A stretch of 64,000 nucleotides of DNA, taken from contig NZ_SNUJ01000002.1 of NCBI RefSeq assembly GCF_012027395.1, positions 434,001 to 498,000 of the forward strand, read 5' to 3'. Position numbers and translations under genes: made by a program. This DNA comes from Thermococcus sp. LS1 (GTDB taxonomy: Archaea; Methanobacteriota_B; Thermococci; Thermococcales; Thermococcaceae). The notes under the pieces are model-generated. The model worked only from the letters and a program-made list of their open reading frames with translations, was not told where the DNA came from and made no database searches. The number at the start of each line of letters is the position of its first letter. The stretch's first letter is position 1. Below, in pieces: positions 24,731-33,107 of the stretch.

Positions 24731-24975
24731 CCTAACACACCTCCAAGCGCGTTTATCAGGGAGCTTATCTGGTCAGGAATCCCCTTGAGGAACTCAACAA
24801 AGGTTCCAAACAACGAAAACTCCTGCAGGAGCGCGAGGCCGCCGAGGAAGTAGAATACATAGCTGACTTTTCCGCGCACTAGGACACCGATGGTGAATAA
24901 TATGATCGCCAGGCCGAGGTAGGGGTGGGCCGCTGCGACTTCTTTGAATCCATCAATTGCCGCGTTGACGTCCAT
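24727..24975 (-). CDS. 82-residue two-helix membrane protein
   Basis: Two hydrophobic helices (PYLGLAIILFTIGVLVRG and YVFYFLGGLALLQEF) and an amphipathic C-terminus. Its size and topology recall VirB2/VirB3-type subunits, but sequence similarity is not evident. TGATG and TTGA overlaps link it to both neighbours. Confidence 0.7.
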   Translation of the reverse strand: MDVNAAIDGFKEVAAAHPYLGLAIILFTIGVLVRGKVSYVFYFLGGLALLQEFSLFGTFVEFLKGIPDQISSLINALGGVLG

Positions 24976-25310
24976 CAGCGCCCACCTCCACGGAGGGCGA
25001 GTGCACCGAGTATGGCTGCAACTGAAAAGCTCACAACGCCCTTGATGAGTTCATAGACTGTCGCCTGCGGGTCGCTGGTCATGGCGAGCATGGCGATGCT
25101 GCCGATGGTGAGGAATGCCGCCGCGTCCCAAACGCCCCAATTGTCCAGGTCTGCGATCCTGTAGACGGAAAGCCCGATGAGGGCCGAGGGGATGTAGAGG
25201 GCCCAAAAGCCTGAAAGCCCAAGGAGCTGGCCTACTGTGATGATGGTGTCCTGCCAGTGGAAAACACAGAGGATGAAGGCGATGAGAGCTGCTGCAACCC
25301 TGCCGAGCAT
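24975..25310 (-). CDS. 111-residue polytopic membrane protein
   Basis: Four hydrophobic segments are visible, from VAAALIAFILCVFHW to SFSVAAILGALALRG. GAGGTGG precedes ATG 25310. Likely a core membrane subunit of the element's secretion-like apparatus; no family recognised. Confidence 0.7.
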   Translation of the reverse strand: MLGRVAAALIAFILCVFHWQDTIITVGQLLGLSGFWALYIPSALIGLSVYRIADLDNWGVWDAAAFLTIGSIAMLAMTSDPQATVYELIKGVVSFSVAAILGALALRGGGR

Positions 25311-25321
25311 TGTGGGCCACC

Positions 25322-25849
25322 TCAGAGTGCTGGAATCAGCGTCCTCACGAGCATGCTAAAGCCCCACATCTGCGGGAACAGGACGAGGTACTGTCCCTTT
25401 GTAGCGATGGTTGCTCCAATCCAGGCCCAAAGTAGAAGCTCGTCGTCGCCCGTTTCGGGCGCGAAGATGTAGAGGCTGATGAGCCCTGCGACGAAGATGT
25501 TTTCTGGCCCTATTGTTCCGAGGTTCATCGTTATCGTGCCACTCAGTGCCCAAATAACGACAAACATTCCGAGGGCCGCGAAAAACAGGCTGGTGAGTAT
25601 AGCTCCTGCACGGCTCTTCTTTGCTCCGAACGTAGCGTAGAGTCTGTTGTAATAGTCGTTCTTGTCTGCAATCTTGTCGAAGAGTTCTATCAGGGCAACG
25701 AAGGCCAGGGGCACGCTGGCCAGTGCCGTGTTCACCTGCGCCACTGTAATGCTCTTCTCGGCTCCATACCAGAGCAGGACCCCCAAAAAGGCCGAGGCAA
25801 GGCCTGTTTTGAGGACCCACTGTCCAAACTTCAGACTTTTTTCACCCAT
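25322..25849 (-). CDS. 175-residue polytopic membrane protein
   Basis: ATG 25849 follows GAGGTGGTGGAGA, preferred over the in-frame upstream start. About five hydrophobic segments, with a charged loop (LFDKIADKNDYYNRLYATFG) in the middle. Member of the run of small membrane proteins next to the large exported proteins. Confidence 0.7.
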   Translation of the reverse strand: MGEKSLKFGQWVLKTGLASAFLGVLLWYGAEKSITVAQVNTALASVPLAFVALIELFDKIADKNDYYNRLYATFGAKKSRAGAILTSLFFAALGMFVVIWALSGTITMNLGTIGPENIFVAGLISLYIFAPETGDDELLLWAWIGATIATKGQYLVLFPQMWGFSMLVRTLIPAL

Positions 25850-25860
25850 TCTCCACCACC

Positions 25861-27888
25861 TCACCAGAACTTGAGCTTGTCAAACAACCAATCCAGGCCG
25901 ATTCCAATTCCCTTGCCTGCGAACCAGCCAATTGCGACCACGAGGCCAAAGAGTGCACCAATTGGCCCGAAGAACTGCTTTCCTACCCACGCGACTATTG
26001 CAGCTATGATGAGAACTATGATGTCCATCCAGGTAAGACCGAAGGGCAGATCCCCTCCGAAAAAGCTGAACCCTGGCTTGTAGCTGTCTGCAAGGTCAAT
26101 AAGATCCTCAGCCATCTTTGCGTCGAGCTCAGCCTGCTCATACTCCCCATAGAGGGCTTTCTCTGCAGCATTCGTGTACATATCGCCAGCCTGCTCGTAC
26201 TTCTTCGCAACGTTCAGCCAGTTCAGGAACATCTGGTAGTCGTCAGTCTGCATGAGCTTCTGAAGGGCTGAAATGGCCTCCTCATAGGCATCTATGGCCT
26301 TCCCGGCATATTCCGCTGCCTTGTCGTTGTTCACACCCTCAGCTTTTGCTTTGAGGGCCTTAGCATTGGCTATCTTTTCGTTGATGCCGTCAATCCATGC
26401 CTGTGCCGTCTGTCGTATCTGCTCGAGGTCAGCTTCTGAAATCTCCTTGTCATCCACGAGGGCAGTGAGCTGCTCAATCTGCGTATCGTCCAAGACCACA
26501 CGGGTGTTCTGGATGATTGAGACTTCTGGCTTCGCTACAAGCCAGACTGGAATCGTAATTCCGTCATCGCGGTGAATCTCAAAGTAAGCCATGCCGAAGA
26601 CTTTGTACGTGAGTGCATCAGGATCCTCGGTGTACTTCGCGTTGAGGAGCTTCTCGACTGCTGTGCTGTCTGTCAGCGTTCCAAGGTTTCCGAAGATGCT
26701 GTCTGCAACCTCCCAATGCCCGTCCTTGTAGACCCTGACTGTCAGGAAGCGGAAGTCATCGGTGTAGTTGACTTTGAGCGGCTCAAAGTATCCAGGGTTC
26801 GGCGCGATGTAGAACTTGTAGTCAGCCGTCGATCCCATAACGTGGACTGGATTGGCGTAAGTCAGAATGATGAAGTTCGAAACCGCTCCTGCGAACTGTT
26901 CCTGATAGAGACTCCACTTTGAGGCCGCGTCTGAAGCTAGGAACTTAACAGGGAGGCTGGAGTAGAAGCCTTCATTGAGCAGGGCCACGTCGTTTGCTCT
27001 AGTTACATGCTTCCATGCCGAGGTCGTCTGGACGTGGTAGTCGATGTCGGCATTCCTGACGAAGACGTAACAGGTACCCGTGTCAGAGTCCCACTTTCCA
27101 CCTGCATTCTCACACTCCTGCTGGTCGGAAAGGCTTGGGTCGCTCTGCCAGACCTCGCGATACGCGTCCACATCGACGTAAATCTCCCACGACTTCGTGC
27201 TCGTATTAAAAACGCTCTCAAGAACGTCCTTTGAGACGGCTCCTGTCGTGATGATGCTCTGCACCTGGTAAGCGAGAGGGTCTGGAACCTTGAGAATTGT
27301 TGAATAAACAGCGCTTTCGCCGTTCAGCCCTTCGCTCCCATTGATTCCATAGTCCCAAATACGCTTCCAGAGTTCCACAGTGCTGTTTTCTTCTTTGATG
27401 TAGATGCTGATACTCCTAATGTGGACATATGAGAACGGAATGTTGCTCTCTTTCGTGTAGAGCTTGACCTGAACGGGGAATGCAGAGAAGCCGTAGACTT
27501 TCTCAGGACCATAGACTTCGACCCATAGATCTCCGGTGGCTCCCTCTTCGGTGATGTCGTACTTGGTCAAGTCGGAGCGGAGCATGGCGTTGAGCTCTGC
27601 AATCTTCTTGTAGGCTTCCTGATTAGCATCATCGATGGCGTTGGCAATCTGCCGGAGAGTGTCGGCGTCATTTGTCGTGTCGGAAGTGTTTGCATAGTTC
27701 GAGACGGTCTCTGAGCCACCTCCACTATCGCTACCTGAAGAGCCGAGGTAGTATCCCGCTGCGCCGGCTGCCACTGCAACTGCGATGATTGCTATGATAA
27801 TGAAAGGAAATAGGTACTGCTTCAGCTTCCTTTTGTCCATATGAATAGATGGAAAAGCGGGAACTGGCACGTTCACGTTCGTTGCCAT
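25861..27888 (-). CDS. Large exported protein with helical C-terminal region and membrane anchor
   Basis: 675 residues from ATG 27888 (TGATG overlap, AGGAGG upstream). A cytosolic N-tail of about 20 residues is followed by a signal anchor (YLFPFIIIAIIAVAVAAGAA), a Ser/Gly linker, a beta-rich ectodomain with one CENAGG...GTC Cys pair, a helical region (about 440-600), and two C-terminal hydrophobic helices. It could be the main surface subunit or a VirB6/VirB10-like scaffold; not recognised. Confidence 0.75.
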   Translation of the reverse strand: MATNVNVPVPAFPSIHMDKRKLKQYLFPFIIIAIIAVAVAAGAAGYYLGSSGSDSGGGSETVSNYANTSDTTNDADTLRQIANAIDDANQEAYKKIAELNAMLRSDLTKYDITEEGATGDLWVEVYGPEKVYGFSAFPVQVKLYTKESNIPFSYVHIRSISIYIKEENSTVELWKRIWDYGINGSEGLNGESAVYSTILKVPDPLAYQVQSIITTGAVSKDVLESVFNTSTKSWEIYVDVDAYREVWQSDPSLSDQQECENAGGKWDSDTGTCYVFVRNADIDYHVQTTSAWKHVTRANDVALLNEGFYSSLPVKFLASDAASKWSLYQEQFAGAVSNFIILTYANPVHVMGSTADYKFYIAPNPGYFEPLKVNYTDDFRFLTVRVYKDGHWEVADSIFGNLGTLTDSTAVEKLLNAKYTEDPDALTYKVFGMAYFEIHRDDGITIPVWLVAKPEVSIIQNTRVVLDDTQIEQLTALVDDKEISEADLEQIRQTAQAWIDGINEKIANAKALKAKAEGVNNDKAAEYAGKAIDAYEEAISALQKLMQTDDYQMFLNWLNVAKKYEQAGDMYTNAAEKALYGEYEQAELDAKMAEDLIDLADSYKPGFSFFGGDLPFGLTWMDIIVLIIAAIVAWVGKQFFGPIGALFGLVVAIGWFAGKGIGIGLDWLFDKLKFW

Positions 27889-29690
27889 CACCTCCTTCTC
27901 AGTGCCCAAATCCCGAGACCCACGACGAGAAGTCCTCCAACAATCCAGAGCCAAGTGCTTCCACCACTACCGCCGCCGAAGAGCGTAAAGCCTCCAGAAT
28001 CAATTGTAACGGCAACCTTGTCGCTGAAGACGACTGCATCACCCTGGAGAACCTGCACCTGGAGCTCGTAGGCGTCGTAAGTCAGGTCTTCCGGCACGGC
28101 GAAGGCTATTGAAACATCCTTTTCAGTCAATGGAGCAACGCTGATGCTCTGGTTTATCTCGGCCGGCAGGAAGCCGCCGCTGACGACAATCGTGTAGTAC
28201 TGCACGCTGGAGCTCGGGTTCTTGAAGTGGAGCGTGATGACTCCCTCGCCGCCCTCGCTGACGGTGATGGTCTTGGTAACGAGGGTAATGGCCGGGTTCA
28301 CGGTGATGTCATAGACGGCAGTCATGCCGTTCCACATCAGCTCGAGAGTGTAGCTGCCCTCAGCTGGAACATTGACCTGGAAAGTGTGAGCCTCGTACGG
28401 GCTGAAGGCATAAGAATCGCTCCAGACTTCATTGCCCTGGCTGTCCTTCAGAACGGCCGTGATTAGGTAGCTCTGGCCAGAGCTTTCAGAAATCCTCAGC
28501 TCGTTCTGGCCGACCTGCCACTCAGAGGGCATCTGAACCGAGAATGGGAGCGGCTCGACGGTGTAGGTGACGGTCTTCGTCGTCGTGTAGGTCTTGCTCA
28601 TAATGGCGTCGTTCGAGGTGAGGGTGAGAGTGAAACCATGAGTGCCGACCGCGCCGGCCTTGAACTTGATGCTGACCTGGACGGGCGAGGAGATGTCGCC
28701 GAGGTAGTACTTCCCGTTCTCGGGACTGACGAGAGAGCCGTCTTTTCTGACTTCTATGATGTCAGAGAGGCCGCTTAATGAGAGGTAAGTGTTGTAGGTC
28801 GCGCTCGTCTCAATCGGGCTCAGGGTGAAAGTGAGCTCGTAAATCGTGTTCTCGGGAATCGTGATGTCACTCGGGAAGTTTTCGAGCTTGAAGGCCGCGC
28901 TGGAGGGGTACATTTCAATGACGATTGTCTGGTTTGCTGGAGAGACTACTGTCTTCGTAACACTCCAGTAACCCTGCTTTTCGAAAGTGAGTGTATGAGA
29001 ACCCTCCCACAGCATCAGCGAGCTGCCACTATCAATAGTCCCGATGATAACCCCGTTTTCCTTGACAGTTACACCGCTTAACTCTTGGCCCGAAAGGGCA
29101 TCCTTAATGACAAACTGGACAGGGAACTGCCCCTCAACACTCGCCTTAATGTAGTTAATGTATAAATCAGCGTACCAGCCAGTATCACTGTCGTAGTAGT
29201 GTCCTGCAAGCTTCAATTTTGTGAACTTTGTAGTTGTTGAAAAGTTCACGTGTACAAACAAAGAACCGTCCACATAAATGTCCGCCTCTTTATTATCGTT
29301 ATCTAAGACAAACTTAATCGTGTGCCAATTCCCGTCCTGGAAATCTATACCTGTGTCGTAGTTATTCTGCGGCTCAGCCAACCCCTGCGGCGTAATACTG
29401 TGCGTCGTCATACCTACGCCGCCGTCCTTCCAGAGCCTCACGCCCCACTCGTTCCCATTCTCATCAATTAGCATTAGGAAGAAATCGTGCTTAGTTCCGT
29501 CCTCTACGACCTTTACACTGAACTCAATCCAATCAACAATGTAAGACGTGTTGAAATCATAGTACTTAATTTCTGGCCCGCTGATAACGTCGTTGCTAAC
29601 TATAGTAATCTCACTCGCCGCTGAAACACTGCTGATACTCAACAGATTAAACAGTATAAGTAGAGCGAGCACAAAGCCGAGCTTCTTCAC
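27888..29690 (-). CDS. Large secreted adhesin-like protein: jelly-roll, PEGA and Ig-like domains, C-terminal anchor
   Basis: 600 residues. GTG 29690 follows AAGGAGGTGGG and gives a clean signal peptide (KKLGFVLALLILFNLL...VSA). Residues about 45-195 form a LamG/concanavalin-like beta sandwich (GNWHTIKFVLDNDNKEADIY); about 200-270 are PEGA-like (ELSGVTVKENGVIIGTIDSG); Ig-like domains follow; the end is one membrane helix with RRR. The layout suits an attachment spike or surface adhesin that recognises glycans. Confidence 0.75.
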   Translation of the reverse strand: MKKLGFVLALLILFNLLSISSVSAASEITIVSNDVISGPEIKYYDFNTSYIVDWIEFSVKVVEDGTKHDFFLMLIDENGNEWGVRLWKDGGVGMTTHSITPQGLAEPQNNYDTGIDFQDGNWHTIKFVLDNDNKEADIYVDGSLFVHVNFSTTTKFTKLKLAGHYYDSDTGWYADLYINYIKASVEGQFPVQFVIKDALSGQELSGVTVKENGVIIGTIDSGSSLMLWEGSHTLTFEKQGYWSVTKTVVSPANQTIVIEMYPSSAAFKLENFPSDITIPENTIYELTFTLSPIETSATYNTYLSLSGLSDIIEVRKDGSLVSPENGKYYLGDISSPVQVSIKFKAGAVGTHGFTLTLTSNDAIMSKTYTTTKTVTYTVEPLPFSVQMPSEWQVGQNELRISESSGQSYLITAVLKDSQGNEVWSDSYAFSPYEAHTFQVNVPAEGSYTLELMWNGMTAVYDITVNPAITLVTKTITVSEGGEGVITLHFKNPSSSVQYYTIVVSGGFLPAEINQSISVAPLTEKDVSIAFAVPEDLTYDAYELQVQVLQGDAVVFSDKVAVTIDSGGFTLFGGGSGGSTWLWIVGGLLVVGLGIWALRRR

Positions 29691-29815
29691 TTCACCCACC
29701 TCCTTGAGTGCTCCCGCGCCCACCACCAGGCCGAGAGCGCGTCATACGCGAGATATGCCAGGACAAGGCCGAACGCAGCCGCGATGGCCAGGCGCGGAAT
29801 GAGCAGAACGTCCAT
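29687..29815 (-). CDS. 42-residue single-helix protein before the adhesin
   Basis: ATG 29815 follows GGGAGGCTGAGCG; its TGA overlaps the GTG start of the adhesin gene. The sequence is MDVLLIPRLAIAAAFGLVLA followed by YLAYDALSAWWWARE and a basic tail. Coupled on both sides, so real despite its size. Confidence 0.7.
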   Translation of the reverse strand: MDVLLIPRLAIAAAFGLVLAYLAYDALSAWWWAREHSRRWVK

Positions 29816-29818
29816 CGC

Positions 29819-30172
29819 TCAGCCTCCCACCGAGTAGTCCACGACGATAGCGCTGATCAGGGAAACCAGAACCGCCGTCTTTTCATTGAGAGGCCAGAGC
29901 ACGTCAAGAACAGCGCTGCCGTTCTGCTGAATCAACGCCGCGAGGAAGGCCACGAGCATCATGTCATAGAGAAGGACCCTCCAGCCCGAAGTGAGCGGCT
30001 CGATGAGGGCGACTGCCTTTGAGCCTTTGTTTGTGAGAGCCCAATGAACCAGAAGGCCACCAAGGGCGCCGATTGCTAGGCTCTCCTTCGTCATCATGGG
30101 CCAGGCAAAGTATATCCAGATCGCCGCTACGAGGAAGAATAGGACCAGCTGGCTTGCCGAGCGCGGCCTCAT
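29819..30172 (-). CDS. 117-residue polytopic membrane protein
   Basis: About four hydrophobic segments (QLVLFFLVAAIWIYFAWP, AIGALGGLLVHWALT and two more). ATG 30172 overlaps the previous stop (ATGA). Part of the right operon's membrane complex; not recognised. Confidence 0.7.
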   Translation of the reverse strand: MRPRSASQLVLFFLVAAIWIYFAWPMMTKESLAIGALGGLLVHWALTNKGSKAVALIEPLTSGWRVLLYDMMLVAFLAALIQQNGSAVLDVLWPLNEKTAVLVSLISAIVVDYSVGG

Positions 30173-30318
30173 GTTACCGCCCTCCTTTTGATGCTCGCCA
30201 TCCTCGCCTGCTGGAGCTGCCGAATCAGGCGGGCTTCTTCGCGCTTGAGTTCGACGATACGCTTCTGAACGCGCTCAAGCTTCTTCTTTAGAGAAGCAAC
30301 ATCCTCCACGTGCTGCAT
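30169..30318 (-). CDS. 49-residue coiled-coil protein, first gene of the structural operon
   Basis: ATG 30318 follows GGGTGG. The sequence is almost wholly one basic coiled coil (VASLKKKLERVQKRIVELKR). The longer in-frame extension upstream has no ribosome site. Could be a small assembly or regulatory partner. Confidence 0.6.
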   Translation of the reverse strand: MQHVEDVASLKKKLERVQKRIVELKREEARLIRQLQQARMASIKRRAVT

Positions 30319-30464
30319 TTTTACCACCCATATGCACTCGGCCTCATCGCCGTGGCTCCAGCCAACTACCGGAGCGCACGGCTCGGCCCCCAAACTATGA
30401 ACCTGATTAGAGAACTGATTTGAGCGGAGGAAGGCCCAAGGTAACCTAAAATAGAGAATACGGC

Positions 30465-30530
30465 GAAGATATTTAAGAATATTAGAAAAGTGCTTTATAG
30501 AGCGTTTATAATGGTTATAAAAGATTGGAG
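30465..30530 (-). promoter_or_regulatory. Promoter region of the structural operon with repeated TATAA elements
   Basis: On the minus strand the region reads CTTTTATAACC, CATTATAAACG, CTCTATAAAGC and CTTAAATAT in succession. At least one must act as the TATA box for the operon starting at 30318. The near-regular repeats directly behind the RHH gene may also be its operators. Confidence 0.55.
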
Positions 30531-30534
30531 AGAA

Positions 30535-30705
30535 TCAAGCCTTTATCTCTTTGTAGAGCCTCCTTACTGCCATCCTGACAACGGCCGAGTCGTTGTTGAG
30601 GCCAAGGCTCCTAGAGAGTTCTTTAATCATGCGATGAGTCTCCTTATCGATACTAAACGACCAAACAAATGCACCAGAACCGTTCAGTTTTTCCCGGGCC
30701 ATCAT
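30535..30705 (-). CDS. 56-residue ribbon-helix-helix regulator
   Basis: ATG 30705 or 30702 after GGGGGTGAG. The C-terminal part FSIDKETHRMIKELSRSLGL followed by NNDSAVVRMAVRRLYKEI is a textbook RHH fold (one strand, two helices). It begins one base after the DUF2079 stop and sits just upstream of the structural operon promoter, which it may repress. Confidence 0.75.
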   Translation of the reverse strand: MMAREKLNGSGAFVWSFSIDKETHRMIKELSRSLGLNNDSAVVRMAVRRLYKEIKA

Positions 30706-30706
30706 C

Positions 30707-31879
30707 TCACCCCCACAAAATTGCCATATATTCCCACAATGATGTTCCCAAAGAAACTGGCTCAGTATTGATCACTCGAAACATAGGTGAAAATAGCAAC
30801 ATTGATATCATCGCAGAGAACACTAGTCTCCGTAGGTTTACTGTCTCGTCTTCTTTAAGTGCGTATACTAGTACAATAAACGTCATTGGTAGTACCATAT
30901 AATCATAGTGGAATCCAATCATCGCCTGTTGTATCTTATTTGCTATGGCATTCTCTAACCAGAGGAGGATTATTGGTATCCAATAAGCGTACCTCCTTAG
31001 GGGCACAAATGCAACGCTCAGAAGTAGAACTATGAGCTTTGCTAGCGAAATTTCAAAGATAACTAAAGTAACTTCTGTTATTTCATATCTTCCAAAAAAG
31101 GGATATTTGTGGGCAATATTGAAATATGGGATCACAAGGAATACGCTAACTGCCATCCATCCTAGTCCTAACATTGCAAAATTAATGACGTGTCTTTCGT
31201 CAAACCATCCTTTTATGTTGCATTCATGTTTTCTTAGAACGTCAAATAACGCGTAAGCAATAAGGAATAAGCCTGCATCTTCCCTCACAGACAGCACGAA
31301 CAACGCTGCAATAAACGCCTTTTTCAATTCATTCCTTGCCATATAATACGCGAACAGAAGCATAAACGGAATGCCAAAAACAGAGGGATGGAATGTATAT
31401 CTTATTGTTCCATGAAGGAGTGGGTTCATAAGAAAGACTACCGAAACCACTAAGGCTTTTTTTCCATCATCGAGGACTTCTGTGGCAAATTTAAAGAGAA
31501 TTATTGCGCTGATGGGCACTATCAAGTCTTGGAGAATTATGAGAGTATAATAACTAGGAAATAACGCATAGATTGGAAGTAAAAGAATTAATATTGGCGA
31601 ATTATGAACTCCAAAGTGGCTCCACGCTCCAAAGGTCTGCCACTCGTTTGTGTTGAAAAAGAAGCCTTCCCCTTGCAAAGTTGTCCTAAAGCTTTCTGCA
31701 AAAATAAAGAGGTCAATATCCATGACGTGAAATATCCTCTTAGCTATCTGAAATCTAATAATAGAGTAGAAAACTATCAGTACCGTGAACACTAGCACTA
31801 CCGCCAGGAATTTCTGCTTACCCTCCATCTCCAATCCGTCACAATTTTCATACCCCAACGTAATAAATCTTTGGGCCAC
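30707..31879 (-). CDS. DUF2079 integral membrane protein (GT-C glycosyltransferase-like)
   Basis: 390 residues with about nine to ten hydrophobic helices. The first external loop holds DIDLFIFAESFRTTLQGEG and NSPILILLLPIYALFPSYYT; later come TFHPSVFGIPFMLLFAYY and VREDAGLFLIAYALF, all typical of DUF2079. This family is thought to be related to lipid-linked-sugar-dependent glycosyltransferases. GTG 31879 follows GAGGTGAGCGGAG. Strongly AT-rich for this organism. It may glycosylate the element's many exported proteins, but that is inference. Confidence 0.75.
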   Translation of the reverse strand: MAQRFITLGYENCDGLEMEGKQKFLAVVLVFTVLIVFYSIIRFQIAKRIFHVMDIDLFIFAESFRTTLQGEGFFFNTNEWQTFGAWSHFGVHNSPILILLLPIYALFPSYYTLIILQDLIVPISAIILFKFATEVLDDGKKALVVSVVFLMNPLLHGTIRYTFHPSVFGIPFMLLFAYYMARNELKKAFIAALFVLSVREDAGLFLIAYALFDVLRKHECNIKGWFDERHVINFAMLGLGWMAVSVFLVIPYFNIAHKYPFFGRYEITEVTLVIFEISLAKLIVLLLSVAFVPLRRYAYWIPIILLWLENAIANKIQQAMIGFHYDYMVLPMTFIVLVYALKEDETVNLRRLVFSAMISMLLFSPMFRVINTEPVSLGTSLWEYMAILWG

Positions 31880-31885
31880 CTCCGC

Positions 31886-32188
31886 TCACCTCCTCAGCTT
31901 TTCAAAAAGCTCAAGCTCGGCCTTCTTCAGCTCGCGAAGGCCGAGCAAATACTTCAAGTGTTTCTCAACATCTCCACGCCAAGCAGGCATTGAAATCCAG
32001 CTGTGAAACTTCGCCCTCCGTCCGCCTTTTCTGAGGGTCTCGATGTGCATCTCGATTTCCATGAGCTGTTCCTCCACGAGGCGCCAGGGACGGGCTATGG
32101 TGTCGTAGAGCAGAATGATAAAGTAGAAGATAATGAGGCCAAGGAGCGAGAGCACTAGCGTTTCCCTTACAGCCTCGGTCGTGTTCAT
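31886..32188 (-). CDS. 100-residue membrane-anchored protein
   Basis: ATG 32188 overlaps the integrase stop (ATGA). One N-terminal helix (TLVLSLLGLIIFYFIILLY) and a basic helical cytosolic part. Translationally coupled to int(C) when the integrase gene is whole, so it may be expressed mainly from the circular form. Confidence 0.65.
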   Translation of the reverse strand: MNTTEAVRETLVLSLLGLIIFYFIILLYDTIARPWRLVEEQLMEIEMHIETLRKGGRRAKFHSWISMPAWRGDVEKHLKYLLGLRELKKAELELFEKLRR

Positions 32189-33107
32189 TTCCCTCCCTCC
32201 AGCACCTTCTTCAGGTCATCCACCACTGCAGAATACCACTCATCAGCCAGGAGCTCAAGGTTGAGATAGTGACGCTCTATGACCGTTCTCGGCGCCCTAC
32301 CCTGGATATAATCAATGACCTCCAGGGGGACTCCCTGACGGGCCAGAAAACCGCTGAACCATTTCCTGACTGCTGAAGACGAGAAGACAACACTCTTTTC
32401 CGTGTTCCTGATGCTCCGTATCTTTACCCTCATCCTCGCGTGGACGCGCTTGTAGCTGATGTCCACCCTCTCGAGCCTCTCTGCGAATTCCCTTGGAAAA
32501 TACGCCCAAAACGTCTGCTTCTGTCCCCTACCAATTCCGCTCATTGGATATTTTGCTACAGTATCCCCATAGAGAACTAGTTTGTCCGGATCGAACTCGT
32601 TGAGCATCCTGACGATATGCTTGAGCCTTTGCCCGCTGTACACTAACGCCTCGTAGATCAAGGCTAGGAGCGGATCCTTTTGGAGGTAATACTCGTAAGC
32701 AATCCTGATCTGCTCGTCGGAGACGTAAACTCTCCTGACCCCCGTGGGCTTCAGCTTGATGATGTCTTTAAGGTCGAGGTATTCAGTGCGGCTGATGAGG
32801 CCTCTGTTCTTCAGAAAAGTTATGAAGTTTCTCAGAGACTTTGCAAACCCTCTATTGTAGTTTTCTTTCACGAGAGCTTCGTCGAGAGAGGCCTTATCGG
32901 TTATTCTGTACTTTCCAAAGAACCTTTCGAGGTACCGCATGTAGCGCTCCTTAGTCTCCTCTGTGGCCAGTTTTACGGAGAGCCACTGTTCAAATGCCTC
33001 TTTATGCTGAGACCAAAGAGCATTAAGCCCTATTTCGCTAGAGGACGCTTCTAATGCCCCCTTTCGAGCCCGCGCCCCGGGTTCAAATCCCGGCCGGGGC
33101 ACCAAAA
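32185..33107 (-). CDS. int: int(C): catalytic part of the split SSV-type integrase
   Basis: The frame enters from attR and encodes about 291 residues after the att-encoded ARARK. Tyrosine-recombinase landmarks are YSGQRLKHIVRM (first Arg), a Lys-bearing KYPMSGIGRGQKQ, SSAVRKWFSGFLARQG (box II with Arg), and GRAPRTVIERHYLNL ending in the likely nucleophile Tyr. An N-terminal SAM-like core-binding domain precedes them. It has no proper start of its own, so catalysis needs the excised circle in which it joins int(N). Confidence 0.9.
33060..33107 (+). repeat. attR, 48-bp direct repeat
   Basis: Exact copy of 8810-8857: the original 3' half of the tRNA-Glu gene left at the right end after integration. 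Confidence 0.95.

Larger units (their letters stand above)
8810..33107. mobile_element. Integrated plasmid/virus-like element of the pT26-2/TKV type in tRNA-Glu
   Basis: About 24.25 kb between two copies of a 48-bp direct repeat taken from the tRNA 3' half. It carries an SSV-type integrase split into int(N) (left) and int(C) (right), which is the hallmark of this archaeal integration mode. Gene order is a left minus-strand operon (9136-14436), two plus-strand operons (14664-19919) and a right minus-strand operon (19920-32188). A secretion-like ATPase with small membrane proteins and large exported proteins resembles what I remember of pT26-2 and the Thermococcus TKV elements. No capsid, polymerase or primase is recognisable. 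Confidence 0.93.

Noticed and set aside
32185-33105. int(C) as an independent integrase gene with its own start
   Set aside because: The apparent start codon is part of the att/tRNA sequence without promoter or ribosome site; the frame is the downstream half of a split gene.
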